Positions 1-10,792 of a stretch of DNA of 64,000 nucleotides are shown piece after piece. Positions within the stretch are counted from its first letter, which is position 1. Every line of letters begins with the position of its first letter. Made by a program: the position numbers and the translations under genes. The DNA is from Thermoleophilaceae bacterium (GTDB taxonomy: Bacteria; Actinomycetota; Thermoleophilia; Solirubrobacterales; Thermoleophilaceae), in the NCBI GenBank assembly GCA_030447725.1, contig JAUJOQ010000001.1, forward strand, positions 1,043,572 through 1,107,571, read 5' to 3'. The notes below the pieces were generated by a model. It saw only the letters and a program-made list of their open reading frames with translations, did not search any database and was not told where the DNA came from.

Positions 1-1
1 C

Positions 2-199
2 CGAACGGCGGTGGCGGGCCATGATTACCTCGCTCGTAGCGCAAGCGCGGTGAGCCGGACCCGCGTCGACGTCGACGTCGGCGTGCTCGACGACACCGTG
101 CCCGAGGGCGCCGAGACGTTTGTCCTCAGACTGACGGCAGCGAGGAACGTGCCGCTGTCGCGCGACACCGTGGCAAGCCCTACGATCGAGGAACAATGA
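2..199 (+). CDS. C-terminal end of a Calx-beta domain protein (partial)
   Basis: The reading frame is open from the left edge, so only the last 65 residues are seen. They fit the end of a Calx-beta domain: an AGxDY motif, a stretch of beta-strand residues, then VLDDTVPEGAETFVLRL, a typical Calx-beta signature. Such domains are tandem beta-sandwich modules in large secreted or surface proteins, often calcium-binding. The stop codon overlaps the next start by 4 nt (ATGA), which suggests translational coupling. The gene lies mostly outside the window, so its full architecture is unknown. Confidence 0.7.
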   Translation, partial: RTAVAGHDYLARSASAVSRTRVDVDVGVLDDTVPEGAETFVLRLTAARNVPLSRDTVASPTIEEQ

Positions 200-663
200 C
201 TAGGACGCCCGCTCTGTCGGCCCTTGTAGTCGCCCTGACCTTGGCGGCGGTGGGCCCTGCTGTGGCGTCATCGGTGGGTGATGAGGGCGGCTCGCAAAAC
301 GAGGCCGCGCCACAACGCGACCGGCCGATTCCGTGGTACTGGCCGCACGTGACGCGGGACGGTCGGACGCTCCGGATCGTTTCATTCTCAGGTATCACTC
401 CTCCCAAGAAGGTGGTCGTACGCGAGCGTGCGCGGTCGGTGACCGTGACCGTCTTCGAGTTCGGGGGGCCGCTCCCGGAGGGAAGCCCGCCCTCTTCAGA
501 CATCGGTGTGAGACGGTGCGTCAAGCTCCGGCTGCGCTCTGCGCTGGGCGAGCGTCGGGTGGTAGACGGGCGGACCGGCCGCGAGCGCCGCGTGGAACGC
601 GACCGCTACACCGTTCCAGCGGACGGGCCACGCTGCCAGAAACTGCCTACCGTCCGGCGGTGA
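196..663 (+). CDS. Small secreted protein of unknown function
   Basis: The 155-residue product starts with a clear Sec signal peptide (MTRTPALSALVVALTLAAVG, cleavage likely after AVA-SS near residue 25). The mature part has a WYWPH motif, an Arg-rich beta-rich region and two Cys residues near residues 107 and 147 that could pair. I do not recognise the family. The ATG overlaps the stop of the upstream Calx-beta gene, so the two are probably co-translated and the product may act at the cell surface with it. Confidence 0.6.
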   Translation: MTRTPALSALVVALTLAAVGPAVASSVGDEGGSQNEAAPQRDRPIPWYWPHVTRDGRTLRIVSFSGITPPKKVVVRERARSVTVTVFEFGGPLPEGSPPSSDIGVRRCVKLRLRSALGERRVVDGRTGRERRVERDRYTVPADGPRCQKLPTVRR

Positions 664-905
664 CGAGGACCTCTAGCTCGCCTAAGGCGCACGCCCGTTT
701 CTCGGCCGCGCTCGGCCTTGAGCGCGCACCCCGCCAGCCGGCTGCCATCGCGGCCTTGCCGGTCGCAGGGCCGCAGCCGGCGGACGCTTGATTTCTGCTT
801 GGCTCGCCCGAGGCTCAGGGCACAGATCGCGCGGGCCGAGGAAGTTTCGGCCTAACTCCTCATGGGCGCGCGCGCCAAAGCAGCGCCGGGGCACTATCGG
901 CTCTC

Positions 906-911
906 TAGACT
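906..911 (+). promoter_or_regulatory. Putative -10 box (TAGACT) of the S8 protease gene
   Basis: TAGACT fits the actinobacterial TAnnnT -10 consensus and ends 10 nt before the ATG at 922. The stretch from 664 to 921 shows no convincing gene. This is one of many such boxes set very close to start codons in this window. Confidence 0.4.
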
Positions 912-921
912 CAGAAGCACG

Positions 922-2283
922 ATGCGGCGCCTTCTTCAGTTGGCAGCATGTGCCTGCGCGCTCGCCGCCCCCGCGGGCGCGCTTGCGGCGGGCGACCCCC
1001 TGCGCGGCCAGCAGTACGGCCTCGACATCGTCGAGGCCGACGCCGCCCACGCCACCGCGACGGGCAGGGGCGCGACCATCGCGATCATCGACACGGGCGT
1101 TCAGGCGTCTCACCCCGATCTGCAGGACGGCAGGCTTCTTCGGGGCTACGACTTCGTGGACAACGACGGCACTCCCGAGGACGATGTCGACGGTCACGGG
1201 ACCCACGTGCTCGGCATCGCCGGCGCCGCCGCGGACAACGGCATCGGCGTATCGAGCGTGGCTCCCGGAGCCAAGCTGCTTCCGGTCCGGGTGCTCAACG
1301 ACGACGGGAGCGGCAGCGTGTCCGACGTGGCGAAGGGGATCGACTACGCCGTCGCGCAGGGCGCCGATGTGATCAACCTGAGCCTGGGCGGGGCGCCGCT
1401 GATCGGATCAGACGTGGGTTTCGACCAGGCGATCGACCGTGCCCTCGACGCCGGTCGCGTGGTGGTGGCCGCCGCGGGCAACGATGGGCTCCCCGCCTGC
1501 AGCCAGCCGTCCGGTCGCGGCCGCCTCCTCTGCGTGGGGTCAGTCGACGAAAACCGCAGCCGCAGCCTCTTCTCGAACTTCAGCGGCAACAGCGGGGCGC
1601 GCGGCATCATGGCGCCGGGCGGCTCTGTGTTCGGCCGCGACATCCTCTCGACGTTCAACAACGGCGGCTACGAGCAGCTGGGCGGCACCTCTCAGGCCGC
1701 TCCGCACGTGGCCGGAGTCGCCGCTCTGCTGGTGGAGAAGGGCCTGCGCGGCGAGGCGGCGGTGCGGCGCATCCTCGCCACGGCCGTCGACGCCGGCTCG
1801 CGGGGTCCCGACGCCGAGTACGGCGCGGGGATCGTGAACGCGCGGCGGGCGGTCGCCGGGTTGCCGGGCCCGGCACAGCCGCGCCCGGGCCAGCCGGGTC
1901 CTGGCCAGCCGGGCCCGGGCCAACCGGCCGGGGGGCCCCTGGGCGGTGGGGGCACAACCGACGGCTCGGCAAGCGCCACGGGGATCTTCCTGAGGCGCGC
2001 GTTGCCCGTCCGCCGGGTGCTGCGGCGGGGCATCCGCGTCCGCTGCCGCGCGGCGAGCGAGGGCCGCTGCCGTGTGGCGGCGTCCCGTCACCGAAAGCGC
2101 GTGGCCGTGGGCTCGAAGGCCCTGCGCGCCGGCCGTTCGGTGGTGGCGGTCGCCCGCTTCAACCGCCGTGGGCGCATCGTGCTGCGGCGGGCGCTGGAGC
2201 GCAGGCGGGCGGTGGTGGTGAGGGTGCGGGTGACCCTGCCGGGTGCGACGCTGCGTGTGCGGCGCGTCAAGCTGCGCCCCTGA
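922..2283 (+). CDS. Secreted subtilisin-family (S8) serine protease
   Basis: The ATG at 922 is chosen over 862 because it places a signal peptide (MRRLLQLAACACALAAPAGA) at the N terminus. The S8 catalytic triad is visible: Asp57 in IAIIDTG, His92 in DGHGTHV and Ser257 in GGTSQAAPHVAG (most subtilisins have GTSMAAPH, so Gln replaces Met). There is no long propeptide: the catalytic domain starts about 10 residues after the signal peptide. After about residue 310 comes a Pro-Gly-Gln linker (GQPGPGQP repeats) and then an Arg/Val-rich C-terminal beta domain with two Cys residues. The product is probably exported and may be retained at the cell surface by the basic tail (inference). Confidence 0.9.
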   Translation: MRRLLQLAACACALAAPAGALAAGDPLRGQQYGLDIVEADAAHATATGRGATIAIIDTGVQASHPDLQDGRLLRGYDFVDNDGTPEDDVDGHGTHVLGIAGAAADNGIGVSSVAPGAKLLPVRVLNDDGSGSVSDVAKGIDYAVAQGADVINLSLGGAPLIGSDVGFDQAIDRALDAGRVVVAAAGNDGLPACSQPSGRGRLLCVGSVDENRSRSLFSNFSGNSGARGIMAPGGSVFGRDILSTFNNGGYEQLGGTSQAAPHVAGVAALLVEKGLRGEAAVRRILATAVDAGSRGPDAEYGAGIVNARRAVAGLPGPAQPRPGQPGPGQPGPGQPAGGPLGGGGTTDGSASATGIFLRRALPVRRVLRRGIRVRCRAASEGRCRVAASRHRKRVAVGSKALRAGRSVVAVARFNRRGRIVLRRALERRRAVVVRVRVTLPGATLRVRRVKLRP

Positions 2284-2492
2284 CCCACCGCCAAGCGGCT
2301 CCTGGGCATCGGAGTCCGACCGGGAGGCGAACTCGCCCCCTCGGACCTGTACCGTTGGGCGGAACGGCACCCGCCAAATCTTCGACAGGTGGATAAAGAC
2401 CCCTGGCTGGACCGCCCGTAGCTTGCGAGACGTTCCCCAACTATGCGATCCGGAGGCCGTGAGCCGCCGGGGTCTAGGAGGCACTCGCAAAC

Positions 2493-4058
2493 ATGAGATC
2501 AAGCCTGAAGAGGGCTGGTCCGACGACGCTGGCGATGCTGCTGGCGTTCCTGGTCCTACCCGCCACGTCTCTGGCGACGTCCGACGATCTCAACCAGGTC
2601 GGGGAGGGAATCCTCGGCGACACCGTACCCATCAACACGATGTGGGTGGTGATAGCCGCGGTCCTCGTTCTATTCATGCAGGCGGGCTTCGCCATGCTGG
2701 AGATCGGCTTCTCCCGCGGCAAGAACGCCGGCACGGGGGTCGCCAAGATCCTGACCAACCTCTCGATCGCCGCCATCTGCTACTGGGCCGTCGGCTTCGC
2801 GTTCGCCTTCGGCAGCGACGAGGTGTTCGGTGGCCTCGGGTCGATCATCGGAAGCAACGGCTTCTTCTTGCAGCTCGCGGGCACGGGAGGGGTTGACGGC
2901 CTCGCGGGCAACTCCGGCCTGCCGGTCATGGCGGTGTCCGACGCGACGGTCGAGGCCAAGTTCCTGTTTCAGTTCGCGTTCTGCGCCGTGTCGCTGGCCA
3001 TCGTGTGGGGCTCCACGCTCGAGCGGATCAAGTACAGCGCGTATGTGATCTACGCGATCGTCTTTGCCGCTCTCATCTATCCGATCGGCTCGCACTGGGT
3101 GTTCGGCGGTGGCTGGCTGCAGAACGGTGACACGCCGCTGCTGCCGGTGGGCATGCAGGACTTCGCCGGCTCGACCGCGGTGCACCTCATCGGTGCCACC
3201 GGCGCGCTGGCCGCGCTGCTGCTGCTCGGCCCGCGCAAGGGCAAGTACGGTTCGGACGGCAAGCCGCGGGTGATCCCCGGGCACTCGATGCCGCTGGTCG
3301 GGCTGGGAGTGATCATCCTGTTCGTCGGTTGGTTCGGCTTCAACGCCGGCTCCACCCTCGGCGCCACCGATGTCCGCCTGGCCGAGGTGGCCGTCGTCAC
3401 CCTGCTCGGCGCGGCCGGCGGAATCGTCGGCGCCTTCGCGGCGTCGCAGATCAGGCTGAAGACGATCGACATCGGCATGATCGGCAACGGCATGATCGCT
3501 GGACTCGTGGCCATCACGGCGCCCTCAGGCTACGTGGAGGCCTGGGCAGGACCGCCGATCGGCTTTGTCGCGGGGCTGATCGTGGTCTTCGGCGTAATAG
3601 CCATCGACAAGAAGCTGGACGATCCCCTCGGAGCTCTGTCCGCACACGGCCTGGCCGGTGTCTGGGGCACGCTCTCGTGTGGCTTCTTCACCGCTCCTCG
3701 CCTGGCCGAGTACAACGCATTCGGCAACCCGGAGGGGGGCTTGCTCTACGGAGGGGGCTTCGACCAGCTGATCTCCCAGGCGGTCGGCGTGCTGATCGCC
3801 TTCACGTTCGTGTTCATCCTGAGCTATGCGACCTTCGCGGCCATCAAGGCCACGATCGGGCTCCGGGTGACCGACGAGGAAGAGGACGCCGGGCTCGACA
3901 TCGTCGAGCACGGGATGTACGGATATCCCGAGCAGTTCATCCCGCTGCCCGAGATCGGGGCGGCGTCGACCGGCCCCGCCTCGGGCACAGGGACGAAGAC
4001 GGCCCCTGTGCCGCCAGCCAGCGCTACCACTACGACTCCCGGAAAGGTTCCGGCATGA
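2493..4058 (+). CDS. amtB: Ammonium transporter AmtB
   Basis: A 521-residue Amt/Mep/Rh family channel that conducts ammonium across the cell membrane. It has an N-terminal signal-peptide-like helix followed by about 11 membrane segments. Family motifs are visible: FMQAGFAMLEIGF, GSHWVFGGGWL, FAGSTAVHLIGATGAL, WFGFNAGST and the late DPLGALSAHGLAGVWGTL with the pore His. The tail beyond residue 480 is Ala/Thr/Pro-rich. AGGAGG lies 11 nt before the ATG. The stop overlaps the start of the P-II gene by ATGA, the classic amtB-glnK pairing in which P-II docks on the transporter. Confidence 0.97.
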   Translation: MRSSLKRAGPTTLAMLLAFLVLPATSLATSDDLNQVGEGILGDTVPINTMWVVIAAVLVLFMQAGFAMLEIGFSRGKNAGTGVAKILTNLSIAAICYWAVGFAFAFGSDEVFGGLGSIIGSNGFFLQLAGTGGVDGLAGNSGLPVMAVSDATVEAKFLFQFAFCAVSLAIVWGSTLERIKYSAYVIYAIVFAALIYPIGSHWVFGGGWLQNGDTPLLPVGMQDFAGSTAVHLIGATGALAALLLLGPRKGKYGSDGKPRVIPGHSMPLVGLGVIILFVGWFGFNAGSTLGATDVRLAEVAVVTLLGAAGGIVGAFAASQIRLKTIDIGMIGNGMIAGLVAITAPSGYVEAWAGPPIGFVAGLIVVFGVIAIDKKLDDPLGALSAHGLAGVWGTLSCGFFTAPRLAEYNAFGNPEGGLLYGGGFDQLISQAVGVLIAFTFVFILSYATFAAIKATIGLRVTDEEEDAGLDIVEHGMYGYPEQFIPLPEIGAASTGPASGTGTKTAPVPPASATTTTPGKVPA

Positions 4059-4429
4059 AGAAGATCGAGGCGTTCATACGCAACGAATCCTTCGAGGCGG
4101 TCCGCATGGACCTACTCGACAAGGGCTTCCCGAGCCTCTCCATATCGGAGGCCCAGGGGTCGGGCAGGCAGAAGGGCATCACGGAGCAGTACCGGGGCTC
4201 CGAGCTGACCATCCATCTGCGGCCGAAGCTCAAGCTGGAGATCGTGGTGGATGACAAGGACGTGAGCGTGATTGTGGAGTCGATCCTCAAGCATGCCCGC
4301 ACCGGGCAGGTCGGGGACGGGAAGATCTTCGTCCTCCCGGTCGAGGCTGCGATACGCATCCGCACCGGCGAGGACGGCGAGCTGGTCCTGCAGGCCCACG
4401 AGGCGGAGGAGATCCCGGCGGGGGCCTGA
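4055..4429 (+). CDS. glnK: P-II nitrogen regulatory protein (GlnK/GlnB type), Tyr51 replaced by Leu
   Basis: A 124-residue P-II signal protein, expected to form a trimer that senses 2-oxoglutarate and ATP/ADP and gates AmtB. The T-loop region GRQKGITEQYRGSEL keeps Gln39, Lys40 and Tyr46 in standard numbering, but position 51, the residue uridylylated or adenylylated in many P-II proteins, is Leu. The ARTGQVGDGKIFV and RIRTG motifs of the nucleotide site are intact. The protein ends with about 12 extra residues. It is co-translated with amtB. Covalent control through Tyr51 cannot operate, so regulation is probably by ligand binding only, or at Tyr46. Confidence 0.95.
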   Translation: MKKIEAFIRNESFEAVRMDLLDKGFPSLSISEAQGSGRQKGITEQYRGSELTIHLRPKLKLEIVVDDKDVSVIVESILKHARTGQVGDGKIFVLPVEAAIRIRTGEDGELVLQAHEAEEIPAGA

Positions 4430-4497
4430 TCCCTACCTCCGCAGCGCGGTCGGGCGGTTCTTGGGGGGCCGTCCGGCCCGGCTGTTAGCGGACCGAC

Positions 4498-5619
4498 ATG
4501 CCCGTGAGCGCTCCCGATTCCCTTCCCTCGCCGCGTGGCGCCCACCTCGAGATGGTGGGTGCGGTGCTGGCCGGCGACGGCCTCGAGAGGGTCGCCGAGA
4601 TCGCGGCCTCGCACACCGGCGCTCCCGTGGTGGTGATCGTGCCCCGCCTGGCCGCTCCGGTGGAGGCCTGGGCGCCGTATGAGCGCTACGTGGCGAAGCG
4701 GCTCGCGGGCGGCAAGCCCGACCGCCCGCTGCAGGTATGCGCCGAAGTCCCCATAGTCTCGGGCGGCCAGGAGCTCGGCGCGGTGCTGATGCTGGCGTCC
4801 GGCGGCCTGGACGCCGGCGAGTACCTGCACGTCGCGGCCGTGGCGGCGCTCACCGAAGTAGCCGTCGCCGAGGCGCGCGACGAGACCGAGCAGAGCCTGC
4901 GTGGCTCCTTCCTCGAAGAGCTGCTCACACGTGACGACCTGGACGGCACAGACATCCTGCGCCGCGCCGCGCGGCTCGGATGCGAGCTCAGCCACGGCGC
5001 CGTCGGCCTGTGCGCCGACCCGGGAGAGCGTGCGCCAGGGCGCGTGCTGGCCGCGATCTCCAGTGAGTGCCCGGGAGCGCTGGCGCAGACGGTGGGCGGC
5101 CGCGTGTACGCATTGCTCCCGGGTACCGTCGACGAGGCACGTCAGGTGGCCGACAGGGTCGGTGGCCAGGCACTGGTAGGTCTCTCGTCGCATTACCGCG
5201 ATCCGGCGGACATCCGCCGCGGCCTCGAGGAGGCCGAGCTGGTACTTGGCGTGACCGCGGCTGGCGGTGGGCCACCCGGGGACGAGGTCGGGGGCGGCAC
5301 CTACCGGCTGCTGTTCCGAGTGCTCGCCTCGCATCCCGAGGAGGTCAAGAGCTTCTACGAGGACACGATTGCTCCGCTCGTGCGCTACGACGACCAGTAC
5401 TCCACCGACCTGGTCGGCACGCTCGCATCCTATCTCGGACAGGACTGCAACATGAACGCCACCGCGCAGGCAATCCACGCCCACCGGCACACGGTGAGCT
5501 ACCGCCTCGAGCGGGTCAAGGAGCTCAGCGGCCTCGATCCCTTCACGAGCGAGGACCGCGAGCGCCTGAGCCTCGGACTGAAGGCCTACCGGATCATCGA
5601 GCCGCGGCTGCCGCGCTAG
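4498..5619 (+). CDS. PucR-family transcriptional regulator
   Basis: A 373-residue protein with the PucR C-terminal helix-turn-helix (HTH_30): NMNATAQAIHAHRHTVSYRL followed by ERVKELSGLDPF and a closing LGLKAYRII. The N-terminal 170 residues look like a GAF-like sensory region (GGQELGAVLMLASGGLDAGE), and the middle resembles the GGDEF-like module of CdaR/PucR proteins. PucR proteins regulate purine, allantoin or other nitrogen metabolism, which fits the position 68 nt after the P-II gene. The target genes are inferred, not shown. Confidence 0.85.
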   Translation: MPVSAPDSLPSPRGAHLEMVGAVLAGDGLERVAEIAASHTGAPVVVIVPRLAAPVEAWAPYERYVAKRLAGGKPDRPLQVCAEVPIVSGGQELGAVLMLASGGLDAGEYLHVAAVAALTEVAVAEARDETEQSLRGSFLEELLTRDDLDGTDILRRAARLGCELSHGAVGLCADPGERAPGRVLAAISSECPGALAQTVGGRVYALLPGTVDEARQVADRVGGQALVGLSSHYRDPADIRRGLEEAELVLGVTAAGGGPPGDEVGGGTYRLLFRVLASHPEEVKSFYEDTIAPLVRYDDQYSTDLVGTLASYLGQDCNMNATAQAIHAHRHTVSYRLERVKELSGLDPFTSEDRERLSLGLKAYRIIEPRLPR

Positions 5620-5725
5620 CGGCCACGGAGCATCTCATCCGCCAGCTCAAAACCCGGCAGGTGCGGGGAACGCAGCGCCTCGCCTGAATCCAGCCCAGCG
5701 CGACATCGAACCTCTGCCGGCCTGC

Positions 5726-5815
5726 CTCGAAGACCTTGTCGAGCTCGGCGCCGAGACAGATCGAGATGATCGCCGGGGGGCGCCTCGTTGGCACCGAGGC
5801 GGTGGTCCCTGGCCG
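5726..5815 (-). pseudogene. Broken duplicate of an internal glutamine synthetase III segment
   Basis: About 90 nt nearly identical to 7487-7575, inside the intact type III glutamine synthetase gene and in the same orientation. Read on the minus strand it gives RLGANEAPP and [14 protein letters not shown] in different frames. Two single-base insertions (an extra G in a G run near 5776 and an extra C near 5810) break the frame. Flanking sequence does not match. This is a partial duplication left beside the vapBC pair, not a gene. Nothing else recognisable lies between 5620 and 5863. Confidence 0.8.
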
Positions 5816-5863
5816 ATGTCGCCGCGCAGCGAGATGTGGCGCTGAGCGGGTGGCGCGGCCCGG

Positions 5864-6241
5864 TCACTCGCTGAGGAGCGCGAGGCCCGGCAGGTCGGTG
5901 AAGTCGCTGTGGTTGAGCGTCCAGATCGCGGCGTCACGGACTACGGCGTGGGCGGCGATCGCCAGGTCGAGCTCGCGGCCACGTGCCCGCGGGACTTCGG
6001 CGTAGAGCCTTGCCGCTACGGCAGCCTCTTCGAAGGTGAACTCGACGGCCTCCTCGGCGGGGAGCAGAGCGCCTTGTGCGGCGAGCTCCTCGGGGAGCCG
6101 CGGCCCGCGAAGCCACTCGTAGAGGACGAGCGTCGGGAGCAGCAGCCGCTCGCCGCGGTCGATCATGTCTCGAAGTCGGAGCGCCGAACGCCGGGGGCCG
6201 CTCAGTGCGTCAACGAGGACCGACGTGTCTATGACGATCAC
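5864..6241 (-). CDS. vapC: PIN-domain toxin, VapC type
   Basis: A 125-residue PIN-domain ribonuclease. It starts with the typical MIVIDTSVLVDAL (Asp5), has Glu42 in LYEWLRG, Asp92 in ELDLAIAAHA and Asp113 in NHSDF, the expected acidic metal-binding set. VapC toxins cleave RNA, often initiator tRNA or 23S rRNA, when released from the antitoxin. The GTG start overlaps the stop of the antitoxin gene by 4 nt. It lies downstream of and is coupled to vapB, a standard type II arrangement. Confidence 0.92.
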   Translation of the reverse strand: MIVIDTSVLVDALSGPRRSALRLRDMIDRGERLLLPTLVLYEWLRGPRLPEELAAQGALLPAEEAVEFTFEEAAVAARLYAEVPRARGRELDLAIAAHAVVRDAAIWTLNHSDFTDLPGLALLSE

Positions 6242-6531
6242 AAGTCGGCCGCTGCGCTGCGCCGCCCGCCGCTTTCGCGGGCCGCGCGCAGCTCCGCAAG
6301 CTCCGCGTCCACCTCAGACGCTGCGCGCTCGGGAATCCTGGGGACGAGGTCATCGAACGCGGCCAGCATCCGCGCGCGCTCGCGCTCGCTCAACCGGTCG
6401 ATCCGCGTGCTGTAGTCGAAGACGGCCTCGCGAACGATCTCGCTCTTGGAGCGCTGAAGTTGATCGGCCATGCGACTGAGCCGGCTCGCCGTCTCAGGGT
6501 CGAGCGTGAAAGTCGCCTTGACGCTGGCCAT
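6238..6531 (-). CDS. vapB: Ribbon-helix-helix antitoxin, VapB type
   Basis: A 97-residue protein with an N-terminal ribbon-helix-helix fold: KATFTLDPETASRLSRMA forms the strand and first helix, and RSKSEIVREAV the second. This region should bind the operon's own promoter. The C-terminal part is Arg/Glu-rich and would wrap the toxin. It precedes vapC with a 4-nt overlap and probably autoregulates the pair. The AT-richer sequence just upstream (about 6532-6556) is the likely promoter and operator. Confidence 0.9.
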   Translation of the reverse strand: MASVKATFTLDPETASRLSRMADQLQRSKSEIVREAVFDYSTRIDRLSERERARMLAAFDDLVPRIPERAASEVDAELAELRAARESGGRRSAAADL

Positions 6532-6628
6532 ATGGAGGCCATACTACCATACCGAAGTTCGGCGGCTCGTACGCCCGCCATCCCCTACACCCGCCGTTTC
6601 CGCGCCTGCGAAGCACGCAACTGGGGCG

Positions 6629-8776
<2,148 letters not shown>

Positions 8777-8944
8777 TTCGGGGTTGGGCCTCCTGCAAGT
8801 TTCGCGCCCGCAAGCCGGGCGCGCGCGCGGACACGGATTTGGGACCGACCCATCCCACACTACCCGCCGTGCGCGGAACGGGCTTGTCCGCGTGTCCAAA
8901 GTTTCGCGCGCCGCTTTCGCCCGGCGGTCGCCGATACTCACCGT

Positions 8945-9127
8945 GTGAGCCCGCCGCCCGCCGGACTGTGTGACCTGTGCCGACATCAGCGCATGATTCG
9001 CAACACGCGCGGCAGCTCCTTCTCCATGTGCGCACGGGCCAAGACCGATCCGGCTTATGCGAAGTATCCGCGCCTGCCGGTGCTGGAATGTCGCGGCTAC
9101 GAGCCGCGGCCCGCCGGCTCGTCGTAG
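8945..9127 (+). CDS. Small Cys-rich conserved protein (putative zinc ribbon-like)
   Basis: A 60-residue protein starting at GTG. It has [18 protein letters not shown] and then [24 protein letters not shown]: two early Cys, a third and a fourth Cys and His, a plausible metal site. Short proteins of this layout are common in actinobacteria, but their function is unknown to me. It starts 168 nt upstream of and divergent from glnN, and its 3' end overlaps the convergent reductase gene by 31 nt. Confidence 0.6.
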   Translation: MSPPPAGLCDLCRHQRMIRNTRGSSFSMCARAKTDPAYAKYPRLPVLECRGYEPRPAGSS

Positions 9128-10029
9128 TCGAGCACCGGGCCCACGGGAACGATGCCGTGGGGATTTATCGACGGGTGCGTGCCGTAGTAGTGGCGCTTGA
9201 TGTGGTCCATGTTCACCGTGTCGCGCACACCGGGCACGGTGAGCAGGTCGCGCAGGTAGGGCCACAGGGCGGGATAGTCGACCACCCGGCGTAAATTGCA
9301 CTTGAAGTGCAGGTTGTAGACGGGGTCGAAGCGCAGCAGCGTGGTGAACAGGCGCCAGTCGGCGAGCGTGATCTGATCGCCGAAGAGGTAGCGCTCCGGG
9401 GCCAGCCGCTCGTCGAGTGAGTCGAGGGTCTCGAACATCGGCTCGACGGCTTCCTCGTAGGCCTCCTGCGACGTGGCGAACCCGGCGCGGTAGACGCCGT
9501 TGTTCACGGTTTCGTACACGCGCGCGTTGAGCTCGTCCATCTCGGGGCGCAGCTCTTCGGGGTAGAGGTCGACGCTCGTGTCGCCCCATTCGTCCCAGGC
9601 CTCGTTGAGCATCACGATCACGTCCGCTGACTCGTTGCTCACGATCCGGCGCGTCTCGCGGTCCCAGAGCACCGGCACGCTGATGCGCCCGTCGTAGGCA
9701 GGATCAGTGGCGTCGTAGGCCTGCGAGAGGAAGCTGAACCCGTTCACCGGATCGGGCTCGGCGCCGGGCACGTCGCGAAAGGCCCAGCCGCGCTCGTCGC
9801 GGATCGGATCGAGCACCGACATGCTCACCACCTCCTCGAGGCCCTTGAGCATCCGCACGATCACCGCGCGGTGCGCCCAGGGGCACGCGAGCGAGACGTA
9901 CAGGTGGTAGCGCCCGGGCTCGGCGCGGAAGCGAGACGAGCCGTCGGCGGTCACCCACTCCAGCAGCTTGCTCGGGGCGCGCTTGAAGGCGCCGGAGGCG
10001 CTGATAGCGATGTTGGTGCCGTCGGTCAT
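9097..10029 (-). CDS. Xi-class glutathione transferase (glutathionyl-hydroquinone reductase family)
   Basis: A 310-residue member of the S-glutathionyl-(chloro)hydroquinone reductase family (YqjG/ECM4/PcpF). The redox motif CPWAHR is preceded by YHLYVSLA, followed by [21 protein letters not shown] (shown in parts: a cis-Pro VPVLWD and the SNES glutathione site), and the C-terminal half has [12 protein letters not shown] and [16 protein letters not shown], both typical. The enzyme reduces glutathionyl-hydroquinones through the CPWAHR Cys. Most actinobacteria use mycothiol rather than glutathione, so the physiological thiol is open. Confidence 0.9.
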   Translation of the reverse strand: MTDGTNIAISASGAFKRAPSKLLEWVTADGSSRFRAEPGRYHLYVSLACPWAHRAVIVRMLKGLEEVVSMSVLDPIRDERGWAFRDVPGAEPDPVNGFSFLSQAYDATDPAYDGRISVPVLWDRETRRIVSNESADVIVMLNEAWDEWGDTSVDLYPEELRPEMDELNARVYETVNNGVYRAGFATSQEAYEEAVEPMFETLDSLDERLAPERYLFGDQITLADWRLFTTLLRFDPVYNLHFKCNLRRVVDYPALWPYLRDLLTVPGVRDTVNMDHIKRHYYGTHPSINPHGIVPVGPVLDYDEPAGRGS

Positions 10030-10041
10030 GCGCCTCGTGGC

Positions 10042-10662
10042 CTAGCGAACGCCTTCCACTACGGTCTCCCCGTCCTCGCCGATGCGGGTGTCGGGCGCCT
10101 CGTCGGAGATCGTGCCGGAGAAGCGGCCCCTCGGGGGCTTGCCGCCGGCGCCCACGGCCCTGGCCTTGCCGTCCAGGCCGGCGGCCAGCTCGTAGGTGAT
10201 CTTGTAGGGCCCGGCGCGCACCGCGGTCACGTTCCAGCGGAACGTCTTCTTCTCGCCCGGCTTCAGGCGCCCGAGCGCCCACGTGCCCACATAGGCGGTC
10301 TCGCCTCCCTCGGGCGCCGCCTGCTTGGACTCGGGAAAGGTGCCGATCTGCTTGGGCACGCCGTTGATCACGAAGACGGGCCGGTTCTCGTCGGCGAGGC
10401 CGGGGCTCGCGCGCCGCTCGTCGAAGCCCTTCACCGTGACCGCGATGTTGGGAACCGCCCGCTTGAGCTCGTCGTTGCGCACGACGATCTCGAGCTCGGA
10501 CCGCTGGGCCAGCTTCTGCTCTTCGGGGAACTTGGCGCTGACCACGGAGACCTTGAACTTGCCCGCGGGCTCGTTCGCGTCCTGGCGTTCACCACCGCCG
10601 CACGAGGCGAGCGAGATCGTGCACAGTCCGGCGAATGCCAGATGCAGTCTCGTCCGCCTCAA
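10042..10662 (-). CDS. Putative lipoprotein of unknown function
   Basis: A 206-residue protein with a lipobox (LCTISLASC) around Cys20 and a Gly/Asp-rich spacer, so probably membrane-anchored outside the cell. The mature part is beta-rich with VVSAKFPEEQKLAQRSELEI, then NIAVTVKGF and a later TFRWNVTAVRAGPYKITY, which resembles an immunoglobulin-like or CARDB-type adhesion fold. It ends 12 nt from the reductase gene start, so they may share a transcript. The substrate or partner is unknown. Confidence 0.65.
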   Translation of the reverse strand: MRRTRLHLAFAGLCTISLASCGGGERQDANEPAGKFKVSVVSAKFPEEQKLAQRSELEIVVRNDELKRAVPNIAVTVKGFDERRASPGLADENRPVFVINGVPKQIGTFPESKQAAPEGGETAYVGTWALGRLKPGEKKTFRWNVTAVRAGPYKITYELAAGLDGKARAVGAGGKPPRGRFSGTISDEAPDTRIGEDGETVVEGVR

Positions 10663-10677
10663 ATCGGCCGCAACATA

Positions 10678-10732
10678 GCATGGGGTCTGCCTGCGGACCG
10701 CCGGTTGTCACTTGGCAGGCTGTGCCCCATGC
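10678..10732. promoter_or_regulatory. Large imperfect hairpin in a divergent promoter region
   Basis: GCATGGGG at 10678-10685 pairs with CCCCATGC at 10725-10732, and inside it GCCTGC at 10689-10694 pairs with GCAGGC at 10715-10720. The hairpin lies between a minus-strand lipoprotein gene and the plus-strand YrbE gene, so it is not an obvious terminator (no T run). It may be a regulator site or structured leader. Confidence 0.45.
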
Positions 10733-10792
10733 CCTAGGGTTCGCGACCGAGAGGAGCGTCCTTCGGGCGCCCGTTCAGTGAGAGGAAGAGGA

